Shown one piece after another: positions 1 through 11,211 of a stretch of 64,000 bases of DNA. Every line of letters begins with the position of its first letter. The first letter of the stretch is position 1. Below the pieces are notes generated by a model, which was not told the origin of the DNA, ran no database searches, and was given only the letters and a program-made list of their open reading frames with translations. The stretch spans positions 28,760,603-28,824,602 of the forward strand of contig JAAALK010000289.1 of the NCBI GenBank assembly GCA_019279435.1, written 5' to 3'. This DNA comes from Zizania palustris. Lineage: Eukaryota > Streptophyta > Magnoliopsida > Poales > Poaceae. The translations under genes were made by a program, and so were the position numbers.

Positions 1-900
1 AGAAGTGAAACTATATTGTTTCACTATTCAGATCCCACATGTCACACAATGCTCTTCGTCATAAAAGTTGGCTTTATAAAATGTGTGTGGTCTATGAATT
101 GAACCCAACACCTACTATTTATGAACTAAATTGGCTTACCATTGGACTAAAAGAATAGACGTGCTTTAAATGGGAACATTTTTTTCTTAATGGATCTTTC
201 ATCCTACATAACAAAACTTCCTTGAAACATTTTTAGTTTTTTTATCATATCATCTATGTATCATCTAATAACACCATAAAAAGTCTCATGTTTTTCAAAC
301 TTCATTTGATTTTTTAGAATAAAAAATCCATTGAGCTCTATGTTTCCCATCATGTGTTGCAACCTATATTTTCCAAAAAAAATAAAATTTCGTGGATAAG
401 AAGTAAAAATAGACTTAAAAACATGAATATGATTTTTCTATAAATTTTGGTTTGTAATTTCAGACACTTCCAGTTCAAATTTTACCTAATTTAATTTAAT
501 TTTTAGAAATATATTTAATAAATTAAAATAGTAAACTGACCCAGAGAAACCAACTTGTCTAAAAGCTGCAACTTTTTTCTAGACAAACTAGAAAATCTGT
601 GAAAATTGCTCATACCTCAACTTTGATAGTTTCTCGATCCAAACTTTACAAAAATTGCTCATGTCATTCTTATAAATTCATAAAAAAAATCTAGCAAAAA
701 GATTGATGCATTTTGGGCCTAAATACAACTACCTTGCACAATATAGTACATATTAGCCCCACCCATTTACATCGGTGATCTCAAAACCCTTGCTCCCCAT
801 GGACAAATCTGACTCGTCCATCTATCCGCATCAGTCAATCTGTACCATTGGGATAATCACCATTCCCCTACATATAAGCCACATTCATCTCCCACCGCCT
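1..900. other. AT-rich DNA, no gene seen
   Basis: This stretch is AT-rich with many short homopolymer runs and stops in all frames. I see no coding similarity and no transposon terminus. A weak TATA-like string (acatataag) lies at about 870-880, roughly 100 bases before the eL33-like start codon, and could be the relic promoter of that copy. Confidence 0.5.
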
Positions 901-977
901 CATTGAAGCCCCCGCAACCTCCGAGCTCTCATCACCGGCGACAGAAGGAAGAAAGGAAACCAGCGGTGAGGCCAACC

Positions 978-1519
978 ATGGTGAAGGGATGCACGGGGCA
1001 ACACATCAAGCTCTACCTATGGGGCACCATCGTTGGATACAAGAGGTGTGTGGAGTGTGGATGGATCATCTCCCTTGCTCTGGATCTATGCATTTTTCAC
1101 AATAGTTTTTGGTGTGCTAATGGAGGTGATGGCAAAGCTAATCTTGTGTTGTGGTTGAGTGCAGATCAAAGTCAAACCAATATGGGAATATGCCGCTTGT
1201 GCATATCAAGGTCATTAACACCAAGGAGGAGGTGTCGTGGTACGCCGAGAAGCGCATGTCGTATGTGTAAAGGCCAATACAAAGAACAGAGGCACCCTCT
1301 ACTGCTGCATTTGGGGGAAGGTCACCCATCCTCATGGCAACTCCATCGTCATTCATGCCAAGTTCAAGTCCAACCTCCCGACAGAATTCATGGTGAGTGA
1401 AACAGCGTCCATGGACCATGGCGTGATGTGTTTGCTGGTTGGTGTATTGTGCTCATCTCATGCTATCATCTTGTTTCGTATAGGGGCGCAAGGTTAGGGT
1501 GTTCATGTACCCTAGCACC
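978..1519 (+). pseudogene. Ribosomal protein eL33 (RPL35A) pseudogene with introns
   Basis: Recognisable copy of the large-subunit ribosomal protein eL33, normally about 110 residues. Exon 1 (978-1045) reads MVKG...GYK and ends mid-codon. A GT-AG intron (1046-1164, 119 bp) follows. Exon 2 (1165-1392) restores R-SKSNQYGN, then TKEEVSWYAEKRMSYV, a CIWGKVTHPHGNS block and KFKSNLP. A second GT-AG intron (1393-1483) leads to exon 3, which starts GRKVRVFMYPS at 1484. All of this matches the family layout. One base is missing near 1269 (after TATGTGTA), which shifts the frame in exon 2, and the usual stop after YPS is lost, so reading would run to TGA at 1646-1648. The introns show it is a DNA-level copy, not a retrocopy. 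It is probably non-functional, though a sequencing indel could mimic the frameshift. Nearest neighbour is a CACTA terminus 1.5 kb downstream. Confidence 0.85.
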
Positions 1520-1549
1520 CTAGCCACATCTAAGATGAGAAAAATTACT

Positions 1550-2640
1550 ATTATTTTCTTATCTCATTGTGCTACATCTATCTTACGATATCTATTTTGT
1601 GATAATACTGATAAGATTAGCTACATGGTTTACTTGCATAGAATTTGAGTAATTTGGCCATGTAGGGTTCCTAAATCACGACGTGCTCATACTGCCATAG
1701 ATTTATTGGTTATGTAATATACCAGTTTCTATCTTCATGTTCCACTGACAAGTTAAATGTGAATTACTGATTTTTTTTGTAGACACAAGGGGCATCATCT
1801 TACAATATCATAATCTAGGCACTTTCAATGGTACATACCATGGTTTTTGCATGCTTGTTTAATTTTTAGTCTATAACATGATGGTCTTGGCATGCGCTGA
1901 GATGCAAAGAAGTGATGTTGTTGGAGCATTTGATATATACAAAAGAGCATCTACCCAGTAAAGTTATCCTTTTCTGCTACTAATTCATTAATTAATTTAT
2001 TTACTAGAATGTTTTCAGTTTTTCACTTGCCATATCAATGTAATTGAAAAGCCCTTGCTTTAGTTTAAAGAATTAAAGACTTCAGTATGTGATCTTTACC
2101 TGTGAAACAATGTTATTTTGATTCATGCTTGTCCCAGATGTTTGATCTTTGTTTCCCTGTAGAGTTGCACTGACCGTTGACAATTCTTTAACTATGCAGC
2201 CTATAGACATGAGATCGTTGTAGGTATGAGATCATTACATTGGTTGTATGTTAAAAATGAGGCAAAGTGCAACCATGGTGATCGCCCAAATCCACTAGGA
2301 TCTGATTCATCAACATAAACTGACATTTTAATAGCATTTGATAGTATATGTAAAATAAATCTCTTGGTCAATGTTTAATATTTATCAGGTTTATGAACTT
2401 GTGATCTTTGGTCTGTGATGTGAACTTTTGATCTGTGGTCTATGAACAATTAATGTTTGTAAAGTTGTGGGTCTTATGTTTGGGCATGAACATAAAGTTT
2501 ATAATGTATGAACATTAGGTTATGGGTCTGTTTTTGGAATGAGTACAAATGAAATTGATATCTTAAGATTTTAGAATGAGTACAACAATTGATCTATGAA
2601 TTCATGTTTGTTTCTGAGCTTATTCAAATTCATCAATTTT
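1550..2640. other. AT-rich spacer, no gene seen
   Basis: Low-complexity AT-rich sequence with repeated short phrases such as tatgaacatt and gatctgtgg. No coding frame, splice pattern or family similarity was recognised. If the CACTA terminus at 2994 belongs to an element extending leftwards, this is its interior. Confidence 0.4.
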
Positions 2641-2644
2641 CTGT

Positions 2645-2994
2645 GATGAAAAACAAATTCGTCATTACATAACAGCCAACACATCATCGGACATGTGGTG
2701 CCACATCATCAGGAACATGGGCCACGTCGTCGCTCACGTGGCACCACGTCGTAGCGCACATGGAGCCATGTTATCTAGCAGCTGGCGATAGTTCAATGAC
2801 AAGGGTCAAATAGTCATGTTTGTAACTGTATTTGTGACGAAATAAGTTGAATCGTCACAGTGCAACAAATGTGACGCGCCATAGGTGATGATCATAATTT
2901 CGTCATTAGTTCATCATAGATATAAGTCACTGACGATATTGGCATTTACTATGACAAAAGTGATTCGTCTTGGATGTTGCTTTTTCTTGTAGTG
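2645..2994 (-). mobile_element. CACTA transposon terminus with subterminal repeats
   Basis: The block ends at 2994 with TTCTTGTAGTG, the reverse complement of the CACTA terminal inverted repeat (CACTACAAGAA). Just inside it are repeated CGTCA/TGACGA motifs in both orientations, typical of CACTA subterminal regions, plus a GC-richer stretch with repeated CACGT and CGTCGT strings. The next three bases (aga, 2995-2997) would be one side of the target duplication. The partner terminus is not in the window to the left, so the element is truncated or continues beyond base 1. Confidence 0.7.
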
Positions 2995-4218
2995 AGAATC
3001 ACCACACTCAAAAAAACCTTGAGAACCTCCTCTCCTTTGATCTTGTCTATTGTTGTAAAATTGAATGAACATTTTGACAATAAGAGCAAGATCTTCATCA
3101 TCTAGAGTGTCCACTTGCTCTTTTGTGACAGAGACCAAAGAAGACAATGCAAAACCACCCAAGAATGCACCAGAGCCATACGAACTGGTCCTAACTGAAG
3201 TCCACAACTACGACCCAAAACTAGTGCCACGTTCTGAGGCAAAGAGTTTCCATGTACTAGTCGAGATGCCTTGGAACTCTCTGTGGACTTGAGCTTACTA
3301 AAGATTTCATCATAAGTTAATGTGTCGTAACTTGATGACTCATCAATGCTGGAGATATTTATTTCCCATAGAAAATTTTGATCACTCTTTCATGATCTGA
3401 GTAAGCCAAAACTCCGGTCGAGGGAAGATTACTACTGATCCCATCAAATCTTGCAAGCATGGCATCTATAGATTCACCAGGGCATTGCACAAACATTTGA
3501 TATTCTTGATTGTACATGCTTTGGTGCCTGTCCTAGATCTATATTGCCCTCATGAAAAACAGCCAGAGTTGTCTAGATTTCTCTAGCCGTACGAAGGTGT
3601 TGCACCATGTTGAATTCGTTCCAGCTCAAGCTTGTGAACAAACTACTTCTAGCTCTATTGTTACAGTCATATTGTTTAACCTAAGCTTGAGTAGAATGAA
3701 CAGGGATCTCATAGTTTGAATCAACTATATCCCAAATTCCACTTCCTTGGCACTGAAGATAAGCCTCCATGCACACCTTCTAGTAAGAGAAATATTTCCC
3801 ATCAAACATCGGAATCTTCCCAAGTCTCTCCATATCGCCAACTGATCACAAAACCGGTTAAGGTCAACTGGTGATCTAACTAACTCTGATACCAATTGTA
3901 GGACCGAAACGTGCGACTATAGAGGGTAAATAGGAGACTCAACAATTTATTTCAAAAATATGGTCTATTCCGTTCACCCGACACACCTCCAAATAATATC
4001 ATCTTGGACTTCCAACTCGACTTAGACATCCTCGCTAGTTCTTTTCCACCTCTTTGCTTGTCTCCATATACCTCTTAATTTTCATGGTTATTATAATAAT
4101 ATCATCTTTAGGTAATAATTTATTCTCAATATTATACAAAAAAATACTTTGGAATGAGATCACCTAGAGATTTAATCATCATGCTCGAGCTCACATGATA
4201 TGATCTTGCATAGATAAT
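2995..4218 (-). mobile_element. Ty1/copia retrotransposon 5' fragment (LTR, PBS, gag)
   Basis: On the minus strand this reads as the 5' end of a copia element. TGTAGGACCG at 3897 (plus strand) is the inner edge of an LTR lying to its right. Next to it, 3884-3895 is the complement of TTGGTATCAGAG, the initiator-Met tRNA primer site usual in copia. Leftwards follow gag-like blocks: a conserved LTYDEIFSKLKSTE segment, an acidic stretch, QFYNNRQ, and a half zinc knuckle FFECGDSHY (first Cys lost). The gag is cut exactly at the CACTA terminus at 2994, so the CACTA inserted into this older element. No intact frame remains. Confidence 0.7.
3884..3895 (-). other. Copia primer-binding site (tRNA-iMet type)
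   Basis: Reverse complement reads TTGGTATCAGAG, matching the 3' end of plant initiator methionine tRNA as used by Ty1/copia elements. It lies one base inside the LTR edge at 3897. Confidence 0.75.
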
Positions 4219-4995
4219 CACTACAAGAAAACAGGAAATTTCCATCAGCCAAAGCCGACGGAAGTTAGGCTAATACCGACGAAAGAAGCTAACTTCCGTC
4301 AACAAAACCCTAACTTCTGTCGGCACTTGGCCGATGGAGGCGGTTTGATAGGAGTTAGCTAACTTCTGTTGGCCGCCGACGAAAGTTACTATGGACCTTC
4401 GGCCACGTCAGCAAATGCCCTAAACTTCCATCGGTGGCCAAACATCCAAACACAAATTCACACATTCACATTCACATATCCAAAACATAATCACACATTC
4501 ACATTCACTTCCACAAACACATTCAGACATTCAAAATCACATCCAAACACATTCACACATTCAAAATCACATCACTCCACAAATACATCCACAATCTTCA
4601 CCTTCACAAACACATTCACAAATTAATCAACATTTACATTCTCCACTTTCACAAAGAATTCACATTCACAAACGTAACCATTCGAAGTCACAAATCAACA
4701 TTAAAGGCACAAGTCATTCAAATTCGTGTTCAAATTCACAAGTCATGTTCAAATCCATAAAGAGACAAGTCATACTCACTCAACACCATCACTTGGTTCA
4801 AATTGTGGGCGCCGCTGCCTCTCGGACCATTCACATTTGAAGCCGAGGGTCCATCCTGACCGGGAGTATGGATAATCTAAAGAAATAGATAAAATTAGGG
4901 AAACATTATCATCTAACAAGCCAACTCAAATAATAATATAAACGCTAACTCAAGTAACGACATGTCAGGAGGTACCTCAGCTGCACGAGGAGTAT
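4219..4995 (-). mobile_element. CACTA transposon 3' end with last coding block
   Basis: Begins with CACTACAAGAAAA at 4219. Just inside are several copies of a 12-bp subterminal motif (CCGACGGAAGTT and its complement AACTTCCGTCGG) at 4240-4400. A CACATTCA-rich repeat tract follows (4440-4790). At about 4800-4870 on the minus strand is a short coding block, SNVNGPRGSGAHNLNQ, of the kind that ends the second gene of grass CACTA elements. The piece is cut at 4995 by a Gypsy-A LTR. It is probably the left end of the same CACTA whose transposase exons lie at 46061-46832 and 52742-53375, all on the minus strand. The 3-bp target side would be aat (4216-4218). Confidence 0.75.
4440..4790. repeat. CACATTCA-type degenerate tandem repeat
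   Basis: Dense irregular repeats of CACATTCA, CAAACACATTCA and TTCAAAATCACAT fill the subterminal part of the CACTA. The 85-codon open frame across it is only a by-product of the repeat and is not called as a gene. Confidence 0.75.
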
Positions 4996-5490
4996 TGTTG
5001 GCGTAAAAGATTACGCTAATAGGTTCTCGAATGTTAATAACTAACAAATAGGAAATTTGTGTTGAGAACTATTCCAAGCCTCCGAAAAGGATAATAGCTT
5101 GAAGTAGTCCGAAAGTATGTATTGAATAGCTGAGTATTCGATGCCTCTTACAGGGTAAGAAGGAGGGTATTTATAGGCAAAAAGTCTTAAGGAAAAGACC
5201 TATATACCCCTCAATTACAACCGACATAATGGAAACTATTCGGTACCCCGAATAGGGCTAAAATAGTAAAATCTATCCAGAGAAGGTAGATAAGGAAGAC
5301 ATCTTATTAGTCTGGCTGTTTTCCACTGCAGCTTCGGGGCCTTTAGAGGATGCCTTAGAATCATAAGCCGAAGCATCCTTCAGCTTAGAAACTTCATCAC
5401 CTTCGGAGGTTAGCGCAAGCTTTGATGCTGATAAGTTATCTTTGGTTGTCAATCTCTAAAGCCCTGAGGATGAAGTATTTTCCCCCAACA
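4996..5490 (-). repeat. Gypsy-A 3' LTR (copy 1)
   Basis: A 495-bp LTR on the minus strand with TG...CA ends (TGTTGGGGGAAAA to TTTTACGCCAACA). It contains a TATA box (TATAAATA complement, 5168-5175). It aligns throughout with the LTRs at 12758, 35667, 45376 and 53376. The flank at 4991-4995 is agtat; the other side at 5491 is Gypsy-A interior, so this is an element end, not a solo LTR. Confidence 0.85.
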
Positions 5491-5884
5491 GTAGACCCTT
5501 GAATACGCTTCTTCGATTTAACCTGTATGGCAGGAAAGCAGTATGCGCAAGGAATATTTTCATATTCAGGGACTTAGAGAAATTTGAAGGTGTTACAGTT
5601 ATCCGAAGGGTATTAAACATCGAAGTATTCACAATGAAGGCTTCGAACTGGGACCACTGTGTGAACACTTCGTAGGAAAAGGAACCGTTACGGAGGCGGA
5701 ACATCGTGGAAAACCATCAAATTTGAGTCGTTACCCTTCAAGTAGCTGTTATGCTCCCGAAAAAGGTAACGGTCGAAATTTTACCGTGGGTTAACACCTT
5801 TTCACTTCCTAGTCCCACCCATCAGTGGCAGAAGTCGAATCTATAGTGTGAACATGATCAAAGCGCAACAGCTAGCAGGAAGGC

Positions 5885-5890
5885 TATAAA
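5885..5890 (+). promoter_or_regulatory. TATA box of the Gypsy-A antisense gene (copy 1)
   Basis: GGCTATAAAGGGG lies 101-106 bases upstream of the ATG at 5991, on the strand opposite to the host element. The equivalent copy at 35333-35340 has CTATAAATAG at nearly the same distance. This spacing fits a core promoter with a short leader. Confidence 0.6.
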
Positions 5891-5990
5891 GGGGGGTCGA
5901 AGCCCACTGAAAATTTTTACACAACCTGTCTTTCAGAGCGCACTTCTTCAACCTTCAAATCTCCCCTCAATCTTCCCAAGCGATTGACCC

Positions 5991-7312
5991 ATGGCGAGGA
6001 CCAGCACCACCGTGCCAGTGGCATCAAGCACTTTGGCGCAGAGGCAAGCTTGGGTGGCTTCGACAGCAGTGGCCATGACGGGGGCTCCAGGTGGTTCTTG
6101 GCCCAAGAATCCTCGGGAGCTCCGCACTCCATCCAAGAAGCAGATCCCGCAAAGCTTCCTCATCGGCCAATCCACAAGCACTGTAGAATCCATTGAAGAG
6201 GCGGTGGCCTGGAAGCTGGGTCCCGAAATGAGGACTTGGGTGCCTGGAACAGAGTCGACTCCAAGGCCACGAAGCGGAGAAGTAGTGGTCTTCGAAGCAT
6301 TCTTCGAAGCTGGTCTTGGGCTCCCTGCCATCAACTTTTTGTTAGACGTATTGGAAATGTTTCACATTACCTTGCCTCAATTGTCCCCCAATGCCATCAC
6401 AAGGTTGGTGATCTTCGAGTGGGTGCTTTGGGCTGAAGGATGCGAAGGATGATCCGAGATCTTCGCCGCTACCCACGAAGCCATCTGCCAACCGAAGCCA
6501 CAAGATGGCCTCAGAGACACCAAGGTGATAACAGCCTTTGGAAGTGTCAACTTCCAATTGCGGAAGGACCATGCTCAACATTTCCCTACGAAGGCCATCA
6601 ACGACCGGTGGTACACCAACTGGATCCTCCGGTGGTTTTACGCCGAGGTCGGAGAAGACTCTAGCTTCGCAGGGCCCCTCCAAGAAATGTGGTTCCAGAA
6701 GGAGGCCGATGTCACTCCAAACCCAAGCCTGCTCTCAACGCGGTTTGGGTTACTCTCTTTGATAGGCAGCCGCATGAGCATGCGGGACTTTGCCGAAGAG
6801 TTCATCGCCCTCCAGATTCCACCTCTTGGAGCCGACTGGCCGATAGCGTTACAAAACGTTTTGGAGGGAGAGCTTCAAAGTCTAGGTAAGCCTTCGATCC
6901 TCCTGTAATAATGTATTAGGAAAGAAATAACATTCTTATAATATGCTACCTTTTTTTTAGCGGCCCCTTTGGCGCTATCTCCAGAGCAGATAACGAGAGC
7001 CACCGAACGGGTGCTTGGAGCCCCTACAGTGGCAGAGAGGCAGAAGATAATAGAGTTGGTGGGAAGGTGGGAACGCTTCAACAGAGTGTGGAGAGCCCTC
7101 GGAATGGTGCCCCCACCTCTGCTAGACTTCAACCCGACCGGAGCAGCCCCTCGAAAAAGGAAAGCCACCGCCGAGCCTTCGAAGAAAGTCGTCAAGGCCC
7201 CAATCAAGAAGGGGAATAAAACGGCAAGACCTCCTCCTCAACCGACACCAGCGTCCTCTGCTTCATCCTTGGGCATTCGGAGCTCATCTTCGGAAGACTC
7301 TGGAAACAAGGG
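5991..7312 (+). pseudogene. Gypsy-A antisense gene, 5' part (copy 1)
   Basis: This is the opposite-strand gene of Gypsy-A; the element itself runs on the minus strand here. The start MARTSTT aligns with the starts of copies 2 and 3. Exon 1 (5991-6885) carries the conserved block GEVVVFEAFFEAGLGLP, LPQLSPNAI, FEWVLWAEGCEG, INDRWYTNWILRWFYAEVG and MSMRDFAEEFI. It resembles what plant annotations call a putative gypsy-type transposon domain (Pfam Transposase_28-like); I could not search this. A CGA-to-TGA stop lies at 6450-6452. Intron 1 is GTAAG (6886) to a T-run and TTTAG (6960), 75 bp. Exon 2 resumes in frame with LSPEQITRATERVLG and a basic RKRKATAEPSKK stretch. The gene is cut at about 7312 by Gypsy-B sequence. 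Function unknown. Confidence 0.7.
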
Positions 7313-10140
7313 CTCCGATATTGCTCCACGCGAGATTTTAGCCAATCAAGATTAACGCTAGACATTCTCCTATCTTAGACACAACCGAGCCACACCGGCC
7401 GACTTCATGGAAATAGGAACAAACCTCCCCTCTGATATGCTAACAAAGTCGTAATCCGAGAGGTCGTATGCCGACAAGCACTCTATCTCATCATGGGTGG
7501 CATCGCCAGAAGCATCGGCCAAACTAACATGGGCCGACGTATCAGCGTACACTATCTCAACCTCGTCACCATCCCATTGTATTAGGCGTTGATGCAGGGT
7601 AGACGGCACACACTAATTAGCGTGGATCTAATCACGCCCAAGAAATACATTATAATTGCCTTGTACGTCGACGACGAAGAAAGCGGTGTGTAGCGTCTTG
7701 TTCCCCACCATCAGTTCCAGTGACAACACCCCTTTATCTTCCGTTGTGTCGCCATTGAAGCTGTTGAGGGTGACGTTGGTGTTCTTCAGGTCATCGTCAT
7801 CCTTGCCAAGCTTCCTTAGAAGGGAGTACGGCATTAGGTTCATGGTGGCGCTGCCATCGACAAGCATCCTCGAGATAGGCTTCTCGTCGATGTGCCCCCT
7901 TATGTAGAGCGGTCTCAGGTGACAGTTGGTGTCTCCGGGCTTCTTGAATATGGCGTCCCGTGGGCCAAGGTTTAGCTGAGCGACCCCGGCCTCCTCCTAC
8001 AATGGAGCGACATCGAAAGGCAACATGATGCCGCCAATATCCATCGCCTGAGGAGCGGGCCCCTCAGAGATGGGAGTGTAGTCGTCGTCGAGCAAATTGT
8101 CTTCGTCGGAGCTAACGGGGGCCGAGTCATTGACCATGACTGTCCTAGGTCTCCAGACTTTCTTCACCGTGGGCTGAGGATGGGTTTCCTCAAAAATGTG
8201 TCCCGTGCCTCCTCAGCCTTCTCCTCTCATATCTCTTGCGCCCTCAAGCGCTGCAACCTCCTCTTTTGTGATTTGGACATCCCCGAGGGTGCCCATGATG
8301 GCTGAGGATGGGTGCCGGGTGCCACGGTCTTGCTTCTAGCACTTTTGGCTGTAGGGGATTTTTTTGTATCAGCCTCGGATGTCTTGCGCTTGCCATGAGA
8401 GATCTCCTGCTCCTGGTTAGCCGGACTGGCCGTAGTGGGCCAGTCAGACCGGTCTGTGCCGAAAACCGTCGTAAGGCCGGTCAGACCGGCGATAGTGGGT
8501 CGGTCAGACCGAGCTTTGTCCGAGTCTTCGCACTGTCCCATTGGGGCATCCTTCGGGATTGGGACCTCCTGGGATCCAACCTTGATGACTATAACCTCTA
8601 AGGCGTCTTCACATTCATCCCTTCCGGTGCCATCTTATGGAGCCCGGTTCTGAGGCACTACGGACAAGCGGTGAACAATATTGTCATCCCGTGCCGGCCC
8701 CCGAACCTGCCACTCGGAGACACTAGAAGGAGTGTAAGTGTTAGTAGTCGGACATTGCACGAAGTTCTCTAGCGGCAGAGGCCAAGTCGGAGCCATCGTC
8801 CAGCAATAGGGCGGTGGCATCGAAGGCTCTAGCGGCTTCGCCCACTAAGTGCCGAACCTGTTGGCTAGTTGGTAGCCCGGGCACATCGATGGTACCTCAG
8901 ACCAAACCAGCAAAGGGTCCTGCCAAGCCGGAGGTAAATTAGCCCATGGCAGAGGCGGGCCCAGCCATTGGAGGCCGAGTCCATCTAGAGGCTGCAGCCC
9001 GCTCGGAGGAGGTGGGTTTGGCCACTAAGGCCCGGATCTGCCCGAAGGCTGGAAACCCTCTAGAGGAGGCGGGTTTGGCCACTGAGGCTTGAAGCTTCCC
9101 GGAAATAGGGGCCAAGCTGAGGGAGGGTTCGGCCACTAAGGTCCGAACCCTACCGGAGGTTGGGACCAACCTGGAGGGTGGTTCGGCCGCTGAGGTCTGA
9201 ACCCTGCCAAAGGCTGTATCCACTCCGAAGGGGTGTTCAGACTTTGAGGTCCGAACTCATCACTCACGAGGCTCACCCTCCTAGGGGGCTTCGACCGTCC
9301 CGGAGTCCGTGGGCGAACACCTCTTCTTTCAGACCTTCGCTGGTGCTTGTCCAACAACATTTTGTAAGTCACCTTCGGCCTTCTGCGATGTTTGTCCAAA
9401 GATGATGACTTAATGTTTTCTTTCCACACCCCTACCTCCGGATTCTTTGGTACAAGTGTGTGTGTGCGAGTGTCTCCTATGATGATTGTTTTCCCCTTAG
9501 CCGGCTCGGCCTGCTCTGGACGAATCAACACCTTCTTCCCTTCTAGCTCAACGTTGTTCATGGGAAAAGGGTCTCTGTCTAATTTCATCTTTGGATTTGC
9601 TTCTATTTTCAATCGTCCTTCCTCTATCGCCGATTGTACCCACCGACAAAAAACATTGCAATCGTTAGTGTAGTGAGAATGCGAATCGTGCCACTTGCAG
9701 TAGGGACACTTTTTTAATTCGTCGGCAGATGGCATGACTTGCCCTTTCGGCAACCGTAGAAGTTGATTTTTTAATAGGAAGTAAAATATCTTATCACATT
9801 TAGTTACGTCGAATGAATATCTAATTTCTTTAGGCCGACTCTTAGAGGGAGACGGCCGCAATTCAGAGCAGGTGACGGGTTTGGACTTCATGCTCCAAGT
9901 CCATTCGGCCATGTACGTATCTGCCAGATCCTCTTCCTCTTCGGATTCTCCCTCGTCGGAGTGCTCCATAGCGTGGATCTTAGCCCTTGGTTTATTAAAA
10001 GTTTTAACGAATTTTTTATCTCTAGCCCGGCCTTCCTGGACCAGAGCCTGTTGCAATACTTGGCTAACGTCCAAGAGGTTTTGATTATCCATACGCTCCT
10101 TAATTTCTGCCCGTAGGCCATTGAATGCTAGGTATGCTAG
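7313..10140 (-). pseudogene. Gypsy-B gag-protease fragment
   Basis: Minus-strand Gypsy-B coding DNA. It enters gag at LAFNGLRAEIKERM and continues through EGRARDKKFVKTFNKP, an acidic EEEEDL stretch and a zinc-binding block CPYCKWHDSHSHYTNDC (about 9640-9715). Then come KKVLIRPEQ, a Pro/Trp-rich repeat (about 8940-9240) and the spacer with GGTCAGACCGG motifs (about 8410-8520). The retropepsin-like block MLVDGSATMNLMPYSLLRKLG (7867-7628) follows, and a tail ending near 7370. Active-site Asp is in LVDGS. Several stops and frameshifts interrupt it. It stops at about 7312 against the Gypsy-A antisense gene. The same protease tail is seen on the plus strand at 43500-43950. Confidence 0.8.
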
Positions 10141-11176
10141 GTCTCCTTGTAAAGATTCTAGGACATATGCATTGACTGGAGCGATTCCGACTACCTTAAA
10201 AGGTCCTTCCCAACTAGGTGACCATTTATCGAATTTTGAACTCCTAATGCCTAATGGAAAAATCGTCTTCCATACCAAATCATTGATTTGAAACGATTTT
10301 GCCTTGACCTTCTTGTTGTAGGCCCTAGCTATTCTTCTTTTATCTTTCTCTATTGCCTCTAGAGCCTTCAACCTCTTATCAGTCACCTCTTCTAAATTAT
10401 CCTTTAAAAGTGTCTCATATTCGTCGATCGATAAGCCATCTTGCTTAAGAAATCTAAGTGAGCCAAGATCCACCTCTATCGACAGAACGACTTCTTGTCC
10501 ATATACTAACTCATATGGACTGACTTTAGTGGCACCGTGCTTCGCAACTCTACTAGCCCATAGAGCTTCGGAAAGTACCTCATGCCACCTTTTTGGAAAC
10601 TCTTCAATCTTTTCTTGATTAATTTAATCACAGTTCTGTTACTAGACTCGGCCTGACCATTGGCCTAAGCATAATATGGGGAAGAGTTTACCAATTTGAC
10701 CCCATAGTATTCGGCAAAGTCCCTCACCTCTTTAGCAACAAACGAAGTACCTTGGTCTGTAGTGAGAGTTTGGGGAATGCCGAATCTGTGTATAATGTGT
10801 TTCAAGATGAAATCAATTACCTCGTTGTGAGTCATGTTCTTGAGCGGCACGACCTCGGTCCATTTGGTGAAGTAATATGTTGCCATCAACACGAAACGAT
10901 GCCCTTTCGAAGATGGAGGATGAATTTGGCCGATGAAGTCTAAACTCCAACCTCAGAACGACCATGGTTTGATAATAGGATTAACTACCGACTGAATATT
11001 TCCAAACTTTTGACAAGCTTCGCATCCTCTATAGTATCTAAAACATTATTTAGTCATAGTTGGCCAATAAAAACTTGCCCTTTTGAGCATCCAACTCATC
11101 TTCAGGGCCGACTGATGAGTACCGCAAAGCCCTTCATGCACTTCTCCTACAACAACTCTAGCTTGATCGTGCTTTT
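10135..11176 (-). pseudogene. Gypsy-B integrase fragment fused upstream of gag
   Basis: Reading the minus strand from 11160: an HHCC-type block (HEGLCGTH...CEACQKFG) and then the DDE core. Its residues sit in DFIG, TTDQGTSF and QANGQAESSN. A CAG-to-TAG stop falls just after SSPYYA (about 10662-10664). The C-terminal AYNKKVKAKSFQINDLVWK and WEGPFKVVGI segment follows, and runs at about 10129-10146 straight into gag without LTRs. The order integrase-then-gag is reversed from a normal element. The right edge (11176) abuts an oppositely oriented polypurine tract and LTR. Confidence 0.8.
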
Positions 11177-11211
11177 AGCTCACTAAGTTTGCTAAAAGGT
11201 AGGGGGGCATG
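11177..11211 (+). other. Gypsy-B polypurine tract on plus strand
   Basis: TAGCTCACTAAGTTTGCTAA then AAGGTAGGGGGG immediately precede an LTR start. The same segment, with AAGGCAGGGGG, borders the 3' LTR of the minus-strand copy at 48426-48470. Here it directly follows minus-strand integrase sequence, so an inversion-type junction lies at about 11170-11180. Confidence 0.7.

Noticed and set aside
903..1400. 165-codon open frame across the eL33 region
   Set aside because: It reads through the first intron and changes frame relative to the eL33 exons; the conserved residues are explained by the exon structure at 978-1519.
4369..4626. 85-codon Thr/Phe/His-rich open frame
   Set aside because: Produced by the CACATTCA repeat tract; no similarity and no codon signature.
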